In this document: piece after piece, positions 45,456 to 56,389 of the stretch
Layout of the letters: the number at the start of each line of letters is the position of its first letter
Numbering within the stretch: position 1 is the stretch's first letter
NCBI GenBank assembly: GCA_015680685.1
Contig: MNCI01023362.1
Span: 208,650-272,649, forward strand
Reading direction: 5' to 3'
Length of the DNA: 64,000 bases
Source: Gnetum montanum
Taxonomy: Eukaryota; Streptophyta; Gnetopsida; Gnetales; Gnetaceae
The notes under the pieces: model-generated
The model's database searches: none
Seen by the model: the letters and a program-made list of their open reading frames with translations, nothing else
Told to the model about the DNA's origin: nothing
Translations under genes and position numbers: made by a program

Positions 45456-46141
45456 CCTCAGCGAACAATGTTCAAAGGGTTGGCTTCGAAGGTTAGCTTT
45501 GAGACTTAACTTTTATTGTAATCAGAGATTAGCATCTTGGCATTTTGGCTTTCTAGTTATTGGATTTGGCAAAGAGACTAGCAAGCGAAAAGTTGGTGAA
45601 TAGCAAACCCCAGTAGCAACACTTCTCAAATCTCTCTTGGTCCAACAAGAACCAGCTCATCAGTTCCTATTAACAGGCCATTAGCAGCAGTTTAGGGGCT
45701 GTGACCATATCATTCCGTTGTAAGCTGTGCATGTCCAGTATTGCACATAAGTTGTATACCTTCTCTAGCCAAACGAAGATCACCTCCCGTAATCTTGGGG
45801 TGGTGCACAGGCTCACTCAAGCCTTTCATTTCATTTTTCTATCGCATATATTTTTCATCATTGTGCATCAATTTTACATTTATTGCTAAGCTATATACTC
45901 TGTTATGCTTCTATCATTCTGTATGCTATGTTTTCTTCACTTGAATCTCCTCACATGACATATTAAAACAAAAATTCACAAAAGGTTATTGTACACTGAC
46001 TAAGTCCCTGTCTGATCGACCAGACCATTCAGGGCACCTTATTTTTGCTTTTTTTAGCAAGGCCCTCACATGAATCTGGGGTTGGGCTGTACACCTGGTA
46101 ACATCTTGGTGTTCTAGCCATTGATGTTTTCGGCCACTACA

Positions 46142-46158
46142 CTATCATCTCTAGACAT
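46142..46158 (-). pseudogene. First codons of the chromovirus gag
   Basis: Minus-strand ATG at 46158-46156 reads MSRDD and is cut after about five codons by the 3' end of Tat-like copy B. It lies 30 bp downstream of the tRNA-Met-type primer site. The remainder of gag was not found. Confidence 0.4.
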
Positions 46159-46189
46159 AGCAACATAATGAGAAAATCAACAAAACCTA

Positions 46190-46202
46190 CTCTCTAACAC
46201 CA
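46190..46202 (-). other. Primer-binding site, tRNA-Met type
   Basis: Minus strand: TGGTGTTAGAGAG, three bases after the LTR end TTACA, compared with the standard plant initiator-Met site TGGTATCAGAGC. This is the usual primer of chromoviruses and supports the 5' identity of this LTR. Confidence 0.7.
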
Positions 46203-46205
46203 ACT

Positions 46206-49200
46206 TGTAAGACCTTTATTCCTAAACCTTAGATTAGAGAGCATTAATTTGGGTAAAACCCATAATGAATGAATGATCTATAGAGTAAAGGGAAGCACAA
46301 GAAACCTACCATGAATCCATAACCTAAGAAAAGAAATGAAGATAATAGTAAAAGAAAATAAATACATAGATATAAAAATATGCTAAACATATATACTAGA
46401 AATATAATCTAACTAGAAAGAGAATAGTGTAAAAGGTCTATAGAAACTTAAATCAAGAATAAGAAAATTAAATAAACTTCAAATCTAAATCATCATAATA
46501 TCAAAGGTCTATCCTATATAAATCCATAAATTAAAAAACTAAAAAAGAAGGAAGATAATAACTATCACAAAGCTAAAATGCCTAATACATAAATATCCAA
46601 ATTTAAATTTGAAATAATAACATCATAAGCCACACTAGGAAAAACTTAATGAAACATCAAAGGTCTCCAATCTCGATCTAATCTAATTAACCTATAATAA
46701 AGATGAATTATCAATATAAACTAAGGAAGAAATCCTAGCATAATGTCCAACCAGAAAATGAGAGAATATCATGGAAGATAGGTGGAGCATGGTTGTCCTA
46801 CCAAACATGTTATCATATGAACATCGAAACAAGAAAACAAACATATAGCCAAAAAAACCATCAAACATTACCAAAACCCAAGTATTCCTAACTCTAGCCA
46901 TCATCATAAATAATAAGGCTAGCATGCACCACACTCAATATCAAATGTGTGTCAAGTTGTTATGTGTACACTATTAAATTAAAAAAACAAAAATGTATTC
47001 AAAACAATATTAAATTACCATGATCATGAATTTATTATTAGTTTTAAACTAAATGAGAAGCATCTCTAAGAATTAATTCATACATTTCAAAATACACATG
47101 TGCTAGAGATTATTAATAGGACTCACCTCTAATGTTCTAGATGGATCAAACAAAAAGGAATAATGAGCCATGAAATCACCCTATTGCATAGGATGGGATT
47201 TACAATGAAAGCCACATTGATGTATCTTAGTGGGAGTTAATCACTAAACATCTTCATGGAGCCCATCTCTAACTGGCCATACAAAATTAATGTCAACTCT
47301 AACATCCAATCATCCAATAAACATACAAACATGGTAATCCAAAATGATAGTGGAGAGTAGTAACATAATCAAAATAATCTAAATCATCAATGAAAGTTAA
47401 ATAATCCAATGTATTCTTACATAATACACTAGTCCAAATATTGATATATCACCATCAAGCCCAAAAAAATTACATGGAACTTTAACATTGACATGAATCA
47501 AATCAAACCCAACATTCAAAAAGATCTTACATATCCAACACAATGTCCCAAAGATATCAACTAATCCAAAAAGGGGAAAATCATACTAGAGCTTCCAAAC
47601 AAAATTATAACCCCAAAAATAATAAGAAGACTAGAATCTCCAACAACTAAGAACCACATAAGAGATCAATGCTCAAACCATAGAATAATCACTTAACTAA
47701 GCAAGGTTTTCCAAAACTCAAAATCCCAATGATAAGCTTAACAAAATTAACACATTGAAGAATACATACAACAAGGTCCTAAGAGGTCAAAAGGATAGAA
47801 CAAAGATCTTAATTTAATTGCTAGAAAAAATCACAAATTGTTCATGGTTCAATATAAGTAATATTCATTCTTATAAGGGAAATATCTACCATTTGAAGAG
47901 CCAAAAAAGAACATAATAAATTTAACAAAGGTGGAAGATTCGATAGGGTTTTAAAAAGATTTGGAGTTGAAAAAACCAAGTACCAAATCAAACCAAAGAA
48001 CTAATTTTCATGAAACCAAGCTTATGCTAGAGCTGAGCTTGTAGGAAAGCCATCTCTAAAAATAGGAAACATCTAGGAGGAGATGTATAAGAGGTAGAAG
48101 AAATGTCTACAAGCACACAGATACGTCTTTAGACTAGAGAATACATCTACATCAAGTAAGAGATGTCTTGTCTTATGAAAATATGTCCTTAGCAAGAGAA
48201 GACATCTTCTCTAGATAAGAGACATCTCTAGAAGTGTAGAGACATCTAGCATGAGAAAGATACATATTTCCAAGATCAAATACATCTAGTATAAGTAAGA
48301 AATGATTGAAATTCAACTAAGAAGAAATAAAATTGATGAAAAATAACAAGGAAACTATAGGTAAGAATCAGTGAAGAGCAAGAATAATCCATTAGTAGAA
48401 CTAGTATGGAAAACTAAAATTGATAAAAAATATAAGCTAGGAAAATATTCATAATGCAAGGAATCATACCCACACAACTAAGATAAAAACATAATTAACA
48501 AAGCAAGGATTTGATTGAACTATCACAAAATTAGAGGGATGAAGATATTGTTTGATAAAAGGTTAGGATTGATAAAGGAAAAAAATAGATCTAAGTGAGA
48601 TATCAAATATAAATGAAAATCCCAAGATTCCAAACTATTCACCAAATAAAATCAAATGACATTCTCTCTTCAAATTCAAGATAATGCCAAATAGAAATTA
48701 TAGTAACACTACTTATATTCCTTGCACATGATAAAAGCTCATTGTATGACAAAACCTAATCCCATAAAATTGATGATGATAGTTCTCAAAAAATCCATAT
48801 CCAAAATTAATGGAAATAGTAATATTATTAATCATAAATAAACAACAAACAAATCCACTAGATCATCATTTCAAGGTAATTAAATAAATATTTATTACTC
48901 CACAAATAACATTAAAAATATATATAGAATTTAATATCATTAATCCCATATCATGAATATGTATGAACCTGCATATGTAAATGAAAAAGAAGACAAGATT
49001 TTTCTCCTCCAAATTTATACAAAGAAATCCACAAGAGAAAAGAGTAATATAGCAAAGATCTAAGTATACCATAACTGATCCAAACTCCACCAACACCTCC
49101 ACTAGCTTCAATCTCTAATAGCACTTCATCCAAATCATCAAAGTGTATGAAATGAAAAAGCCATGAAAATTTTAATGGAAGATTATGAAAATCATGGAAT

Positions 49201-49768
49201 GGGAGAAAATAGTGAATTACCAAAACAAGTATTAAAGAAAATATTTAATTAATTATTCTCACCACACATGTAACTTCCTTTATCTTTAGACATAATAAAA
49301 TAATTAGTAATGTAAATGCTAATAAAACACAATTCAACAAATATCTCATAAAAATAAAACTAAGCCTTATTAAATCAAATATACCTCAAATAGCTACCAA
49401 CACCATATAATAAACAAGGCCATAAAATATACTCTAGAAATAACAATCAAGCCATAGGGAATCAATCATTCCATGCTTCCAACTAAACCTCTCATGAAAT
49501 TCTATCATACTTAATAATAGGATTAGTGCATATCTGTTGAATGGTTTTACACACACACACACACACACACACACCCCCCCACCCCCAAAATATACAAAAT
49601 AATGTTAATACACAAATGCATCTCAATGCTCATTAACATGAAATATCAAAGAAAAAATCATAAAATATATGGAGTTGATAGCATGCATGATACACACCTA
49701 GGCACAAGTAATATAATATTGATAAAATATCATACATACTATGAATAAAAAAAATATATCATGTTACA
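46206..49768 (-). repeat. 5' LTR of the chromovirus
   Basis: About 3.56 kb, from TGTAACATGATATATTTTTT (minus-strand start at 49768) to GGTCTTACA (46206). Homologous to 2555-5370; the size difference suggests deletions in the 3' copy or insertions here. It has a shortened AGATGTCT array at 48052-48265. No promoter was assigned with confidence. Confidence 0.78.
49549..49579 (+). repeat. (AC)13 microsatellite with C run
   Basis: Thirteen AC repeats (49549-49574) pass into a run of C. It lies in the chromovirus 5' LTR; the matching place in the 3' LTR (around 5180) has no such expansion. Confidence 0.9.
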
Positions 49769-49773
49769 TGTAT
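49769..49773. repeat. Target-site duplication TGTAT, right copy
   Basis: Identical to 2550-2554, directly abutting the 5' LTR of the chromovirus 47 kb away. Confidence 0.75.
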
Positions 49774-49883
49774 CTTGATATGTAGATGTTTTAATATTAG
49801 CTATGTTATGATTTTAGTATTAGTATAAAAAATGAAATGTTATTGAAAGTAAGTTAATTATCTAGAAATCTTCATAACATTTG
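49774..49883. other. AT-rich DNA between elements, no gene
   Basis: About 110 bp between the chromovirus duplication and the solo LTR. No open frame or signal seen. Confidence 0.6.
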
Positions 49884-51893
49884 TGTAGCATCTAAAAACG
49901 TCGGTGGCTGGAACACCGAGAGGTCGTTAGGCGTATAGCCTAACCTTGAGTCCATGGGAGGGTTGTGCTGGAGAGAATGAAAATGGGGCACCATGAGTGA
50001 TTTGATCAATCAGACAAGGACTTACGTGGTGTCCCATAACTATTTTCCAATAGTGTTTTTACAATGTCACATAAGGGAGTTAGAACAAGTAGGAGCGTAA
50101 CATGTATAATAGTGGGAGTATATCAACGTGAGTGTCTTAATGCATATTGAAAATAGAAATAAACAAGTACATCAACAATTTGAAATATATGCTATAGGAA
50201 AATGAAATGAGAGTTTAGCTGAGAAAATGCACCATCCCAAGATTGGGGGAGTGTGACTTTTGATTAAATGATGTGTACAATTGGCATGTAGTGTCATACA
50301 AGCATAGAGGAGCAACGAGGTAGTATGGCCATAGTCCCTGGAATGTTGCTGACACGGTGCTAATTGATAGTTGTTACACTGTGTAGGTGATAGGTGTGGT
50401 GCTTAGCAGATGTCACACTCAAGTACAATAGTGAAGCAAGTGCTAGGAATGATCGAATGCTAAGATTTTCTTCTCATCAGCATTTTTTTCAACAATATTC
50501 TACCAAATCCAACTACCAAAGCAAAACCTTAAAATGTCAATTACTAGGATATTTATAGAGCTAGGGTTGATGGGGGACATGGATTGGATGCCATGTGTCC
50601 TAGGTCCCACATAGCATGAATGTGTCACACTAACATGCTATGCTCAAAGTGTTAAGCTCAACAATGCTATGCTCTATAGGATGAGAACAGGAACTGGAAA
50701 TATGCTAAACTATGACCATACTACACAACCTGCATGTGCCAAAGTCTGAAGGACTACCATGTACCTACAAACAATGCCAAAATGCAACTTGGAGTCTATT
50801 CTCTAGGACTACATCTTTCCCCCTCTTCCAAGTAGGATCAAGCATAGGGATAACTTTGGGGGTTAACAAGAGGTGCAAAAACAAAGCAGACTACTAATCT
50901 TGCCCACTATAGAGATGCTAGAGCTGAAATGAAGGTTGATGCTAAGCTCTGGGAGCTTTTGGAGGCATTCGAAGGTAGTTTTCAAGTGTTACACTATCTA
51001 CGCTGCCCAACATGATGGAGCGTAGCATGAACACTTAGAAATTTTTTGTAGTTTTTGGCTTGGTATGTTGTCTAGACTGCATAGCATAGCATAGCGTAGC
51101 ATAGCATCCATTTTGTAGTGAATTTTATCAAAATTAAAAATGCCACTCTAGGATGTAGCAAGACAGGAAACTTTGGTAACTAGAAAATACATCTTCCATG
51201 TCAGAATAGCTTGATACCTCCTTGTTTCATACTTGGAAAATTTTTGACCCTGGCACCTCTACTATGTTGTCTATGCTATGTAGCATAGTAGAGTGTAGCA
51301 TCAAATTTTGGATGAATTTTGACAAAACTTGCAATGATTTTCCATGGGACTTTGATCACACTCTAAGGATGAAGTAGGAAAAGTAGCCCCGGAAGTTGAA
51401 AAATTACCAAACGCACCTTCAATGTTTGGTCCAAAACTTAGGAAAATTTGAGTGTTGAAACCTGTGCTATGCTTTGCTACACTGTGTAGCGTAGCAGAGC
51501 ATAACAAGCCTAAAAGATAGAAAATTTGCCAAACTATTTCATCCATCCTGAGCATCTTTGATAACTCCTAGCCTAGCACCTAGGTGGACTGACAACTAGG
51601 ACATGTGTTAAGCTAGACAAACTAAAGAGAATAGCAAGCTTGAGGGCCTAGGAGATAGAAAATTTTCCAAACTGTCTAGTCCATCCTCGGTGCCCTGTTG
51701 ACTACTTCTAGCTTGACATTTGTGCAAACTAGCCTTGGAAATAGGTGTTATGCTGATTGTGTTGGGGAGCATAGCAGGCAGACTTACAAGAAATTTTCCA
51801 AACATTAGGACTTCTAGGGTGCTACACTGTCTATGCTACACAGTGTAACACTAGACTTAGAAAAATTTTGCCTAAGTTTTGACACTTAGACAA
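49884..51893 (-). mobile_element. Solo LTR of the Tat-like family
   Basis: About 2.0 kb, minus orientation. The 3' end on plus reads TGTAGCATCTAAAAACGTCGG and matches the LTR ends at 28488 and 46141 over the GGCTGGAACACCGAG...GGGAGGGTTGTGCTGG block. It carries the TATA box (50549-50557), the conserved GTCCTAGGTCCCACAT and U3 hairpins at 51005-51850. Neither side shows a primer site or internal sequence. ATTTG occurs at 49879-49883 and 51894-51898, a candidate target duplication, though the outer LTR base is then T-TG rather than TG. Confidence 0.65.
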
Positions 51894-51898
51894 ATTTG

Positions 51899-54480
51899 CT
51901 GTTGAGTTGCATGAGCATGAAATTAGTGGTGTTTCAATTTGGATATGGTTATTTAGTGAATAATTAAAAATTAAAAATTTTTAAAATTTCAATATTAATT
52001 ATATATTCTAAATATAATAGAAATCTCTCTAAGTACCATAGGCTTTCCTCTCCATGTGTTGAATCTCCTTCCTCTTATGCTTCTCCTTTTTATTAGCACC
52101 CTCAAACTCATGTTCTAAATCCTTTGTCATCTACTCCATCCATGCATAGTGAAATCCCTCCATAGTCACAATAAAAGAATGCCTCAAGAGTTGTAGATTT
52201 ACAAATGGATGGTAACTTAAGTGGTCCTAACCATAAGCCACAAAAATATCCATTTTTTATGTTATTTAGTGCACCTAAATTTTTGTAGGCATCCATGGCT
52301 ATGGACTCCATATTAATAACCTCCAAGATGTCAACTAAGCCATCTTAAAATCAAAGTTTAAAAATGTATAATCTATCATATTGACCCATGTAATTATAGA
52401 TTATATAAATATAAGAATACTTCCTAGGAAAAGAACTAATTTAGAAAACCCCTTAATTTATTTACAAATCACAAAAAATGCATCATGTAGAGCTTTACTA
52501 AACTTAGGTTTCAAAGTCAATTTGGTTTCCCATGAGATGTACAAAGCATAGAAACCACCATCACTCAAAAAGTGTATTATTAATTTGGAACTTGAAAACT
52601 AGTCTATCATTAATTCCTTAGGATTATTTGAGGACATGGTGATCATCATTGATGGGTGGTCTTATCCGAAAATTTTTCCTATGATCAATGTAAAAAATAA
52701 TAAGACAAAGTTTCTTACCATTATGAAAAAATCATGGCTTAGCACCATTGACACTAAGTTTGTAATCCAAAACCCCTTGGAGATCACTAAGGAAATAGAA
52801 CATGGCATGGTGAAGAGGTAGAAAATTTCATGCATTACATATGAAGATATAGGATTTAGTTATGAACATAAAGTTCAAACCATAAATGAAACTACAACAC
52901 GAGCCCACAATAAATTTGAAAAATCATAAGTGTATATGAAAAAACATAAAGATGTAATTGCCATTAAATAAAAAGACACCTAGTGGCTAGAAATTACAAA
53001 ACCATCTAAAACATGCATGAAAACATCTGAATAAGTAATTATTTCTTGCATTAGGAAAATAAATCATATAGAAAATCTACAAAAATATAAAATTTACCTA
53101 GACCATACATACCAAAATGAAAATGAACATGAAGATCCAAAAACCAACATTGAAAATCAAAAGGAAGATGCATTTTGATCCTCTCTAATAGAAAAATATC
53201 TTAATCTAACAAGATATCCATCTTCAACTAATATAAATTTAGTTATCATTAAAATTGACTAAAACCATAAACATAGACATAAATCACTAATGAGAATAGC
53301 TATGAAATCTATAATGTATATCTCTATGAATATGTGGTCCATTTTCTAAATGCTCATCCATGTATTTAGTTATGGGGCAGGTATCCCATCTTGAATCAAG
53401 AACTGATAAACCTATTTTTTCACTCTTCTATTTTATAACATTCTTTTAATTTTTCTTTTCTTATAAATTTTTTGTTTTTTTATCATTTTATGCTTTATGT
53501 CTTATCTTTATTATTTTATGCTTAATTTTTTATATTTTCAATTTTGTATAATTAAGTTTACTTCTTTTGTATAGATTCCAACTTTTTTATTTGAATTATG
53601 TCCTATGTTATCAAGATAATTGGTAAGTAATTTTATAATGAAATGAGACACATCATCCATCCCTCTAGTATTTATGAATAAAAAAACTTCATCATAAAAG
53701 AAATATGTACTTCTTACATGAAAACTAAAATTAAATCACAATCATTATGCTCTGAAGAAAGGATAAAGGATCAAGAGGGAATAAAAATTGATGTGACATC
53801 AACAAGATTTATTGATTCTATGACTTTTCTTTATGGATCTTACTACTCCATGTCACCATATCATTACTTATGTTTTAATATTAATGAAATCATGTTCTCT
53901 AATAAAGTTATTACCTTACTAAGTTACCTAAAAGACATGTTACCCATGCTCAAAGATAGTCCTCTAGTAATAAGAATACAATAATTAATTAATTCACAAA
54001 AAAATTATTTGTAGGATACCATTAGAATGGCATGTAATCCACACCTAAAGGTAGGCTACTTCAAAGAATCTCAAGATCTCTAGGAGTATTTCCATCATAT
54101 AATTCAAAAGACATGTTACCCATACCTAAAGGTGCCCTAATGATGGGATTAACATTAGTGATGTATCTAGAAAGACATGCATCCATGCCTAAAGACATCC
54201 CTCTAACAAATGGCCAAGAGTCCTCAAACTTTATGTTTTTAAGGAATTAATTAAATAAATAAAGTTTTCATTTATTTCTTATTAAATGATGTGTTTTGAT
54301 ATGGTTGTGATCATCTTCATGATGGTAAGTTCAAGATAATTCAATGTGATGTCACTAGAAAAGGTATGGACTTGGTTTGAAACCTAGAAAAATGAAGTAG
54401 AATCACTCTATTTTTTTAAACCCTTAAATACCACTACATCTACATATTAACAAGGATAATTCATTGTGATAGAAAAGAAG
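51899..54480 (+). mobile_element. Fragment of an Athila-like element (protease and spacer)
   Basis: 52440-52840 is a decayed protease. 53390-53560 is T-rich DNA like that after gag at 9320. 53600-54480 matches the spacer of the complete element at CTATGTTATCAAG, GGATCAAGAGGGA, GATGTGACATCAA, AAAGACATGCATCCATGCCTAAAG and CAATG(T/C)GATGTCACTA. No LTR is attached on either side. 51899-52440 is AT-rich with no clear coding signal. Again no reverse transcriptase lies between protease and spacer. Confidence 0.55.
52440..52840 (+). pseudogene. Athila-type aspartic protease remnant
   Basis: The translation near 52487 reads RALLNLGFKVNLVSHEMYKA, comparable to the Athila protease box AL(C/L)DLGASVNLMP with the catalytic Asp replaced by Asn. 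It continues KKCIINLELEN, SLGLFEDMVIIIDGWSYPKI and FPMINV, which fit the flap and C-terminal strands. Two stops interrupt the frame. Identification rests on short motifs. Confidence 0.5.
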
Positions 54481-55181
54481 AAAAATAGCTATCTTTAATT
54501 AATGTAAATAAGATTACAAATCAATGGATAACCCACAAACATCATAAATTACTCACACACTCAATGACATTGTAGAGCATGAGGCTTCACAACCACACAA
54601 CGATTGTCCTTAATGCAAGGCACAACCAAATAAGAACTCTCCCATAAAAACATGACTTGGATCCAAACACACTAAACACATGAGAGACACAAAGTCCAAA
54701 CACATACAATTGATCATAAAAATTCATATACACTCATGCAATCTCATACATGTGATCTTTTGTCACTCTTCATGGTACAGAACAAGAAACACAAACAATA
54801 GTTATTAAAATTTAAATATTAGAACATTATAAATCTTTTTTCATTCTTCACTTGGATATTCTTAGCTATTTTCATCCTTTTCTAATCTTTTTTTTTTTAT
54901 TTTCAAACTTGGAACTACTAACTTGAGACTTTCCCTAGTTATACAAGTCATCTATAGACTTGGAAAGATGTCTTTCTAAAAATATCAAAATTTAGGAGAT
55001 AAGTCTTTGGAACTTGGGTGATGTCTCTAGTACATGTAAGACATCTCATCTTAAGTATAGACATCTCACAAAAAAAAATTTAGTGTGAGAGAGATATCTC
55101 TAGTATAAAAGAGACATCTTCATGTCTTATCATATGTCTATTATCAAAGCTCAACATTTGGCCAAGACATCTATTGGAGCT
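54481..55181. other. LTR-like fragment with AGATGTCT motifs
   Basis: 54960-55160 has GATGTCTTTC, GATGTCTC, AAGACATCT, AGACATCT and GAGACATCTTC at 20-30 bp intervals, as in the LTRs at 2555, 46206 and 15032. The preceding 480 bp are AT-rich without a coding signal. It ends at the LTR starting at 55182. Origin uncertain. Confidence 0.4.
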
Positions 55182-56074
55182 TGATGAGCAATGAGGTACC
55201 CCTATGCCCAACCATATGAATCATAGAGCATTCACACATGATCTAGTCAAATTCTATGGACTTTGTAGTTTTTGGTGCACTAGTCTTCTAGGTAGTGAAT
55301 CATGCCTTAAGGTCATTCGTTGTCTTCCCAATTACACTTGTGGTGTACACTAGTATGGTTAAGAGTAATTGAGGTATTTGATTTTTATCATTTTTTATTT
55401 TATGGTTTTTGTATTTAAAGGGAGATAAAAGTAATTGGATTAACTAATTTAATTTAACTAATTAACTAGTATCTAAGTAGTCCTAACATAAGCATCTAGT
55501 CCCACTTTCTACACATGTCCTAAACCCACATCTCCATTGTTCGGTTACCAAGCACTATGCTACTAGGTGTACCAAGTGATAACACTATTGGGATTACCAA
55601 GCAAATATGTGTTATGCTCAAAGTGTTCATATTTATGTGTTTAATCTATCTAGCTTATCTTGCTTAATCACTTCATTATCTTAATTATTAGAAAATATTT
55701 AATAAATAATTGAGAACATTAAATGCATAAATGAAATATTTAATCTATATAGAATACTACAAGGCTTATCAAAAATCTTATCTTTATTACCACACACACT
55801 ATCGTGCTTAGGTACAATAATGCTTGAATAAAGATCTATACACTCAATGACTCCTACTATGGGTACTCAAGAGAAATATTCTAACTCTCAAATGAAAAAA
55901 CTATAAGCACTTCACTACTTCTAAAATCTCGTTGCCATAAATGCAGCTAGTAGATGGATATTTATAGCTAGAAAGTAAACACTATGTCAACGAGGCCTTG
56001 TCATTGCAAGATACAATGCATCAAGGCCTAGTAGACTAGGCCTCATCAACATAGCCAAGAAATGAAACTCATCA
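55182..56074 (-). repeat. 3' LTR of Athila-like element 3
   Basis: 893 bp; on plus it begins TGATGAGCAATGAGGTACCCC and ends GAAACTCATCA. It keeps the family terminal motif, but its U3 has an AGGCCTAGTAGACTAGGCCT palindrome (56028-56050) instead of GATATC palindromes. It is followed by the purine tract and not a primer site, so it is the 3' LTR. Confidence 0.8.
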
Positions 56075-56389
56075 TATCCCCATGATTGAATGAAAACTCA
56101 TCCTCTAATTCTTTTACAAAATTGGGAAGGTATGGGATTATTGATTGACCTTTCATAAACAAAACAAACTGACTTGACAAAAATAGAGTGCCTTAGTGTA
56201 CAGATCAAAACATTACAAAAATGATGGTGTTCATGATACACAATTGAACATCATGACATCATTCTTCAAAATTGAATAGCATATTCCTTGATGGTGTCAT
56301 GTTTGATGGAGAAGATAAAATAGTCCTAGGCAGTGATGGCTCTTGAGGCTCTGAGGGACCTTCACAAGATTCATGCACATGCAGTGGTT

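Larger units (their letters stand above)
29912..46141 (+). mobile_element. Tat-like Ty3/gypsy copy B (5'-truncated)
   Basis: Plus-strand order: gag from its middle (29912), protease to 32410, a 6.0-kb interval with an antisense multi-exon gene (36467-32898), RT from 38373, two RNase H domains, integrase to about 41862, a repeat-containing 3' untranslated region and a 3' LTR (about 43778-46141). The 5' LTR, primer site and start of gag are missing; the LTR of copy A abuts instead. The right end lands in the first codons of the chromovirus gag (46142-46158), so this element inserted into the chromovirus. Confidence 0.82.
43778..46141 (+). repeat. 3' LTR of Tat-like copy B
   Basis: About 2.36 kb. 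The start is placed by alignment with the solo LTR (TCTCAAAATTTAGGCAAG here, TGTCAAAACTTAGGCAAA there). The end is CGGCCACTACA at 46141. U3 carries about five units of roughly 200 bp, each with a hairpin. A TATA box lies at 45448-45455, preceded by TGTGGGACCTAGGACACATGG (45395-45415), which the solo LTR shares. Near the end CCTGTCTGATCGACCAGACCATTCAGGGCACC (in parts) matches the LTR of copy A. Confidence 0.75.
2555..49768 (-). mobile_element. Chromovirus-type Ty3/gypsy element split by nested insertions
   Basis: The 5' LTR (46206-49768), tRNA-Met-type primer site and gag start lie at the right end; the integrase end, polypurine tract and 3' LTR (2555-5370) lie at the left end, all on the minus strand. 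The LTRs are homologous along their length and the outer flanks carry the same 5-bp TGTAT. Everything between about 6306 and 46141 is later insertion or what survived deletion. Protease, reverse transcriptase and most of gag of this element were not found and have presumably been deleted. The element must be older than the Athila-like, copia-like and Tat-like elements inside it. Confidence 0.8.

Noticed and set aside
49549-49610. Telomere-like or satellite repeat
   Set aside because: It is a plain AC dinucleotide run passing into C; no telomeric TTTAGGG units.
52636-52821. hAT transposase-like block (IIIDGWSYPKIFPMINV)
   Set aside because: Resemblance to the DGW block of hAT transposases is short; the upstream LLNLGFKVNL box and overall spacing fit an Athila protease better.
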